NCBI GenBank assembly: GCA_963556495.2
Contig: OY747710.1
Coordinates: 35,695,000 to 35,758,999, forward strand
DNA: 64,000 nt
Source of the DNA: Valencia hispanica
Taxonomy: Eukaryota > Chordata > Actinopteri > Cyprinodontiformes > Valenciidae
Reading direction: 5' to 3'
Within the stretch, counting starts at the first letter, position 1. Each line of letters opens with the position of its first letter. A program made the position numbers and the translations under genes. The notes beneath the pieces were generated by a model, which was not told the DNA's origin, searched no databases, and saw only the letters and a list, made by a program, of their open reading frames with translations. Shown one piece after another: positions 63,422-64,000 of the stretch.

Positions 63422-64000
63422 TCACGTAGGGTCACTCCTGGACTGGATGTTTCTAATTTTAGCAATATTCCGGAGGTGAAAGAAGGAAATCCTAGAAGCC
63501 TGTTTAATATGGGATTTGAATGTCATGTCTTGATCAAAAATAACGTTGAGGTTCTTTACGTAATTACTGGGGGCCAATTTAATGCTATCCAGATGAAGTG
63601 ATTGACTAACCAGTTTCTTTTTTAGAACTTCTGGTCCAAAGACAGCAACTTCTGTCTTGTCAGAATTTAAGAGCAAAATGTTTAAAGTCATCCATGTTTT
63701 TATGTCTTCTAGACATGCCTGTAATCTACCTAACTGACTGGATTCATTAGGATTCATAGATGAATATAGTTGTGTATCATCGACATAGCTGTGGAAATTT
63801 ATCCCATGCTGTCTAACGATTCTACCAATTGGAAGCATATATAGTAAAAAGAGTTGGTCCAAGTACAGAACCTTGTGGTACTCCACAGGTAACCCTTGAG
63901 TGTGAAGATTTATCATTTACATGAACAAAGTGGAATCTGTCAGACAAATATGATTTAGACCAGCCTAGTATTGTCCCTTTGATCCCTGCAACATGTTTAA
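63422..64000 (-). mobile_element. LINE reverse-transcriptase fragment running off the window
   Basis: The frame at 63916-63422, extended with a frameshift to 64000, encodes the reverse-transcriptase core: the VTCGVPQGSVLGP region (about 63880-63900), the catalytic YVDD (about 63780), LNSDKTEV and NLNVIFDQDMTFKSHI. It breaks off abruptly at 63422. It is the same L2/CR1-like type as the fragment at 11290, which carries the part that would follow. Confidence 0.85.

Overview
The window looks like vertebrate nuclear DNA from a ray-finned (teleost) fish. It has AT-rich intergenic and intronic sequence, GT-AG introns from about 80 bases to 15 kb, tetranucleotide microsatellites, and a repeat load typical of teleosts: Tc1-like, hAT, pogo and TTAA-flanked DNA transposons, Rex/RTE- and L2/CR1-like LINEs, tRNA-derived SINEs and a solo LTR. 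No bacterial-type genes, CRISPR arrays or phage genes are present. Species cannot be fixed from the sequence alone.

Two protein-coding genes lie tail to tail. ENTPD3 is on the + strand, with eight coding exons at 3103-10361. They give the last 455 residues of an ecto-nucleoside triphosphate diphosphohydrolase with all five apyrase conserved regions and the C-terminal membrane anchor. The N-terminal anchor exon is not visible and is probably left of the window. RBMS3 is on the - strand. Eight coding exons between 60374 and 18994 plus a terminal exon starting at 17045 encode the C-terminal 237 residues of a single-stranded RNA-binding protein. The exons carrying the RRM domains lie to the right of base 64000. 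The two 3' ends face each other across roughly 10.4-17.0 kb.

Layout: 1-2905, two Tc1-like elements, the second carrying a nested insertion; 3103-10361, ENTPD3 exons with repeat remnants in the introns; 10362-12953, probable ENTPD3 3' UTR containing a LINE fragment; 14105-17045, probable RBMS3 3' UTR; 17046-64000, RBMS3 exons separated by introns of up to 15 kb. The larger introns hold a hAT MITE with a perfect 8-bp target duplication (18279-18816), a 210-bp compound GATA/GACA repeat (20341-20550), a LINE with a reverse-transcriptase reading frame (24869-25990), a pogo-like element (48282-49170), the second copy of a TTAA-flanked MITE (51437-51840), a Tc1 element split by a solo LTR (55027-57212), and a hAT element 43 bases upstream of an RBMS3 exon (60418-61164). 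Another LINE runs off the right edge.

The two genes have no evident joint function. ENTPD3 hydrolyses extracellular nucleotides at the plasma membrane, and RBMS3 binds A/U-rich RNA in the cytoplasm. I found no clear new biological system. The points most worth a second look are the nested transposon structures with readable target-site duplications, the crowding of transposons against constitutive splice sites, the RBMS3 stop codon that survives either splicing or retention of the last intron, and an unexplained reading frame with one in-frame TAG in the largest RBMS3 intron but one.
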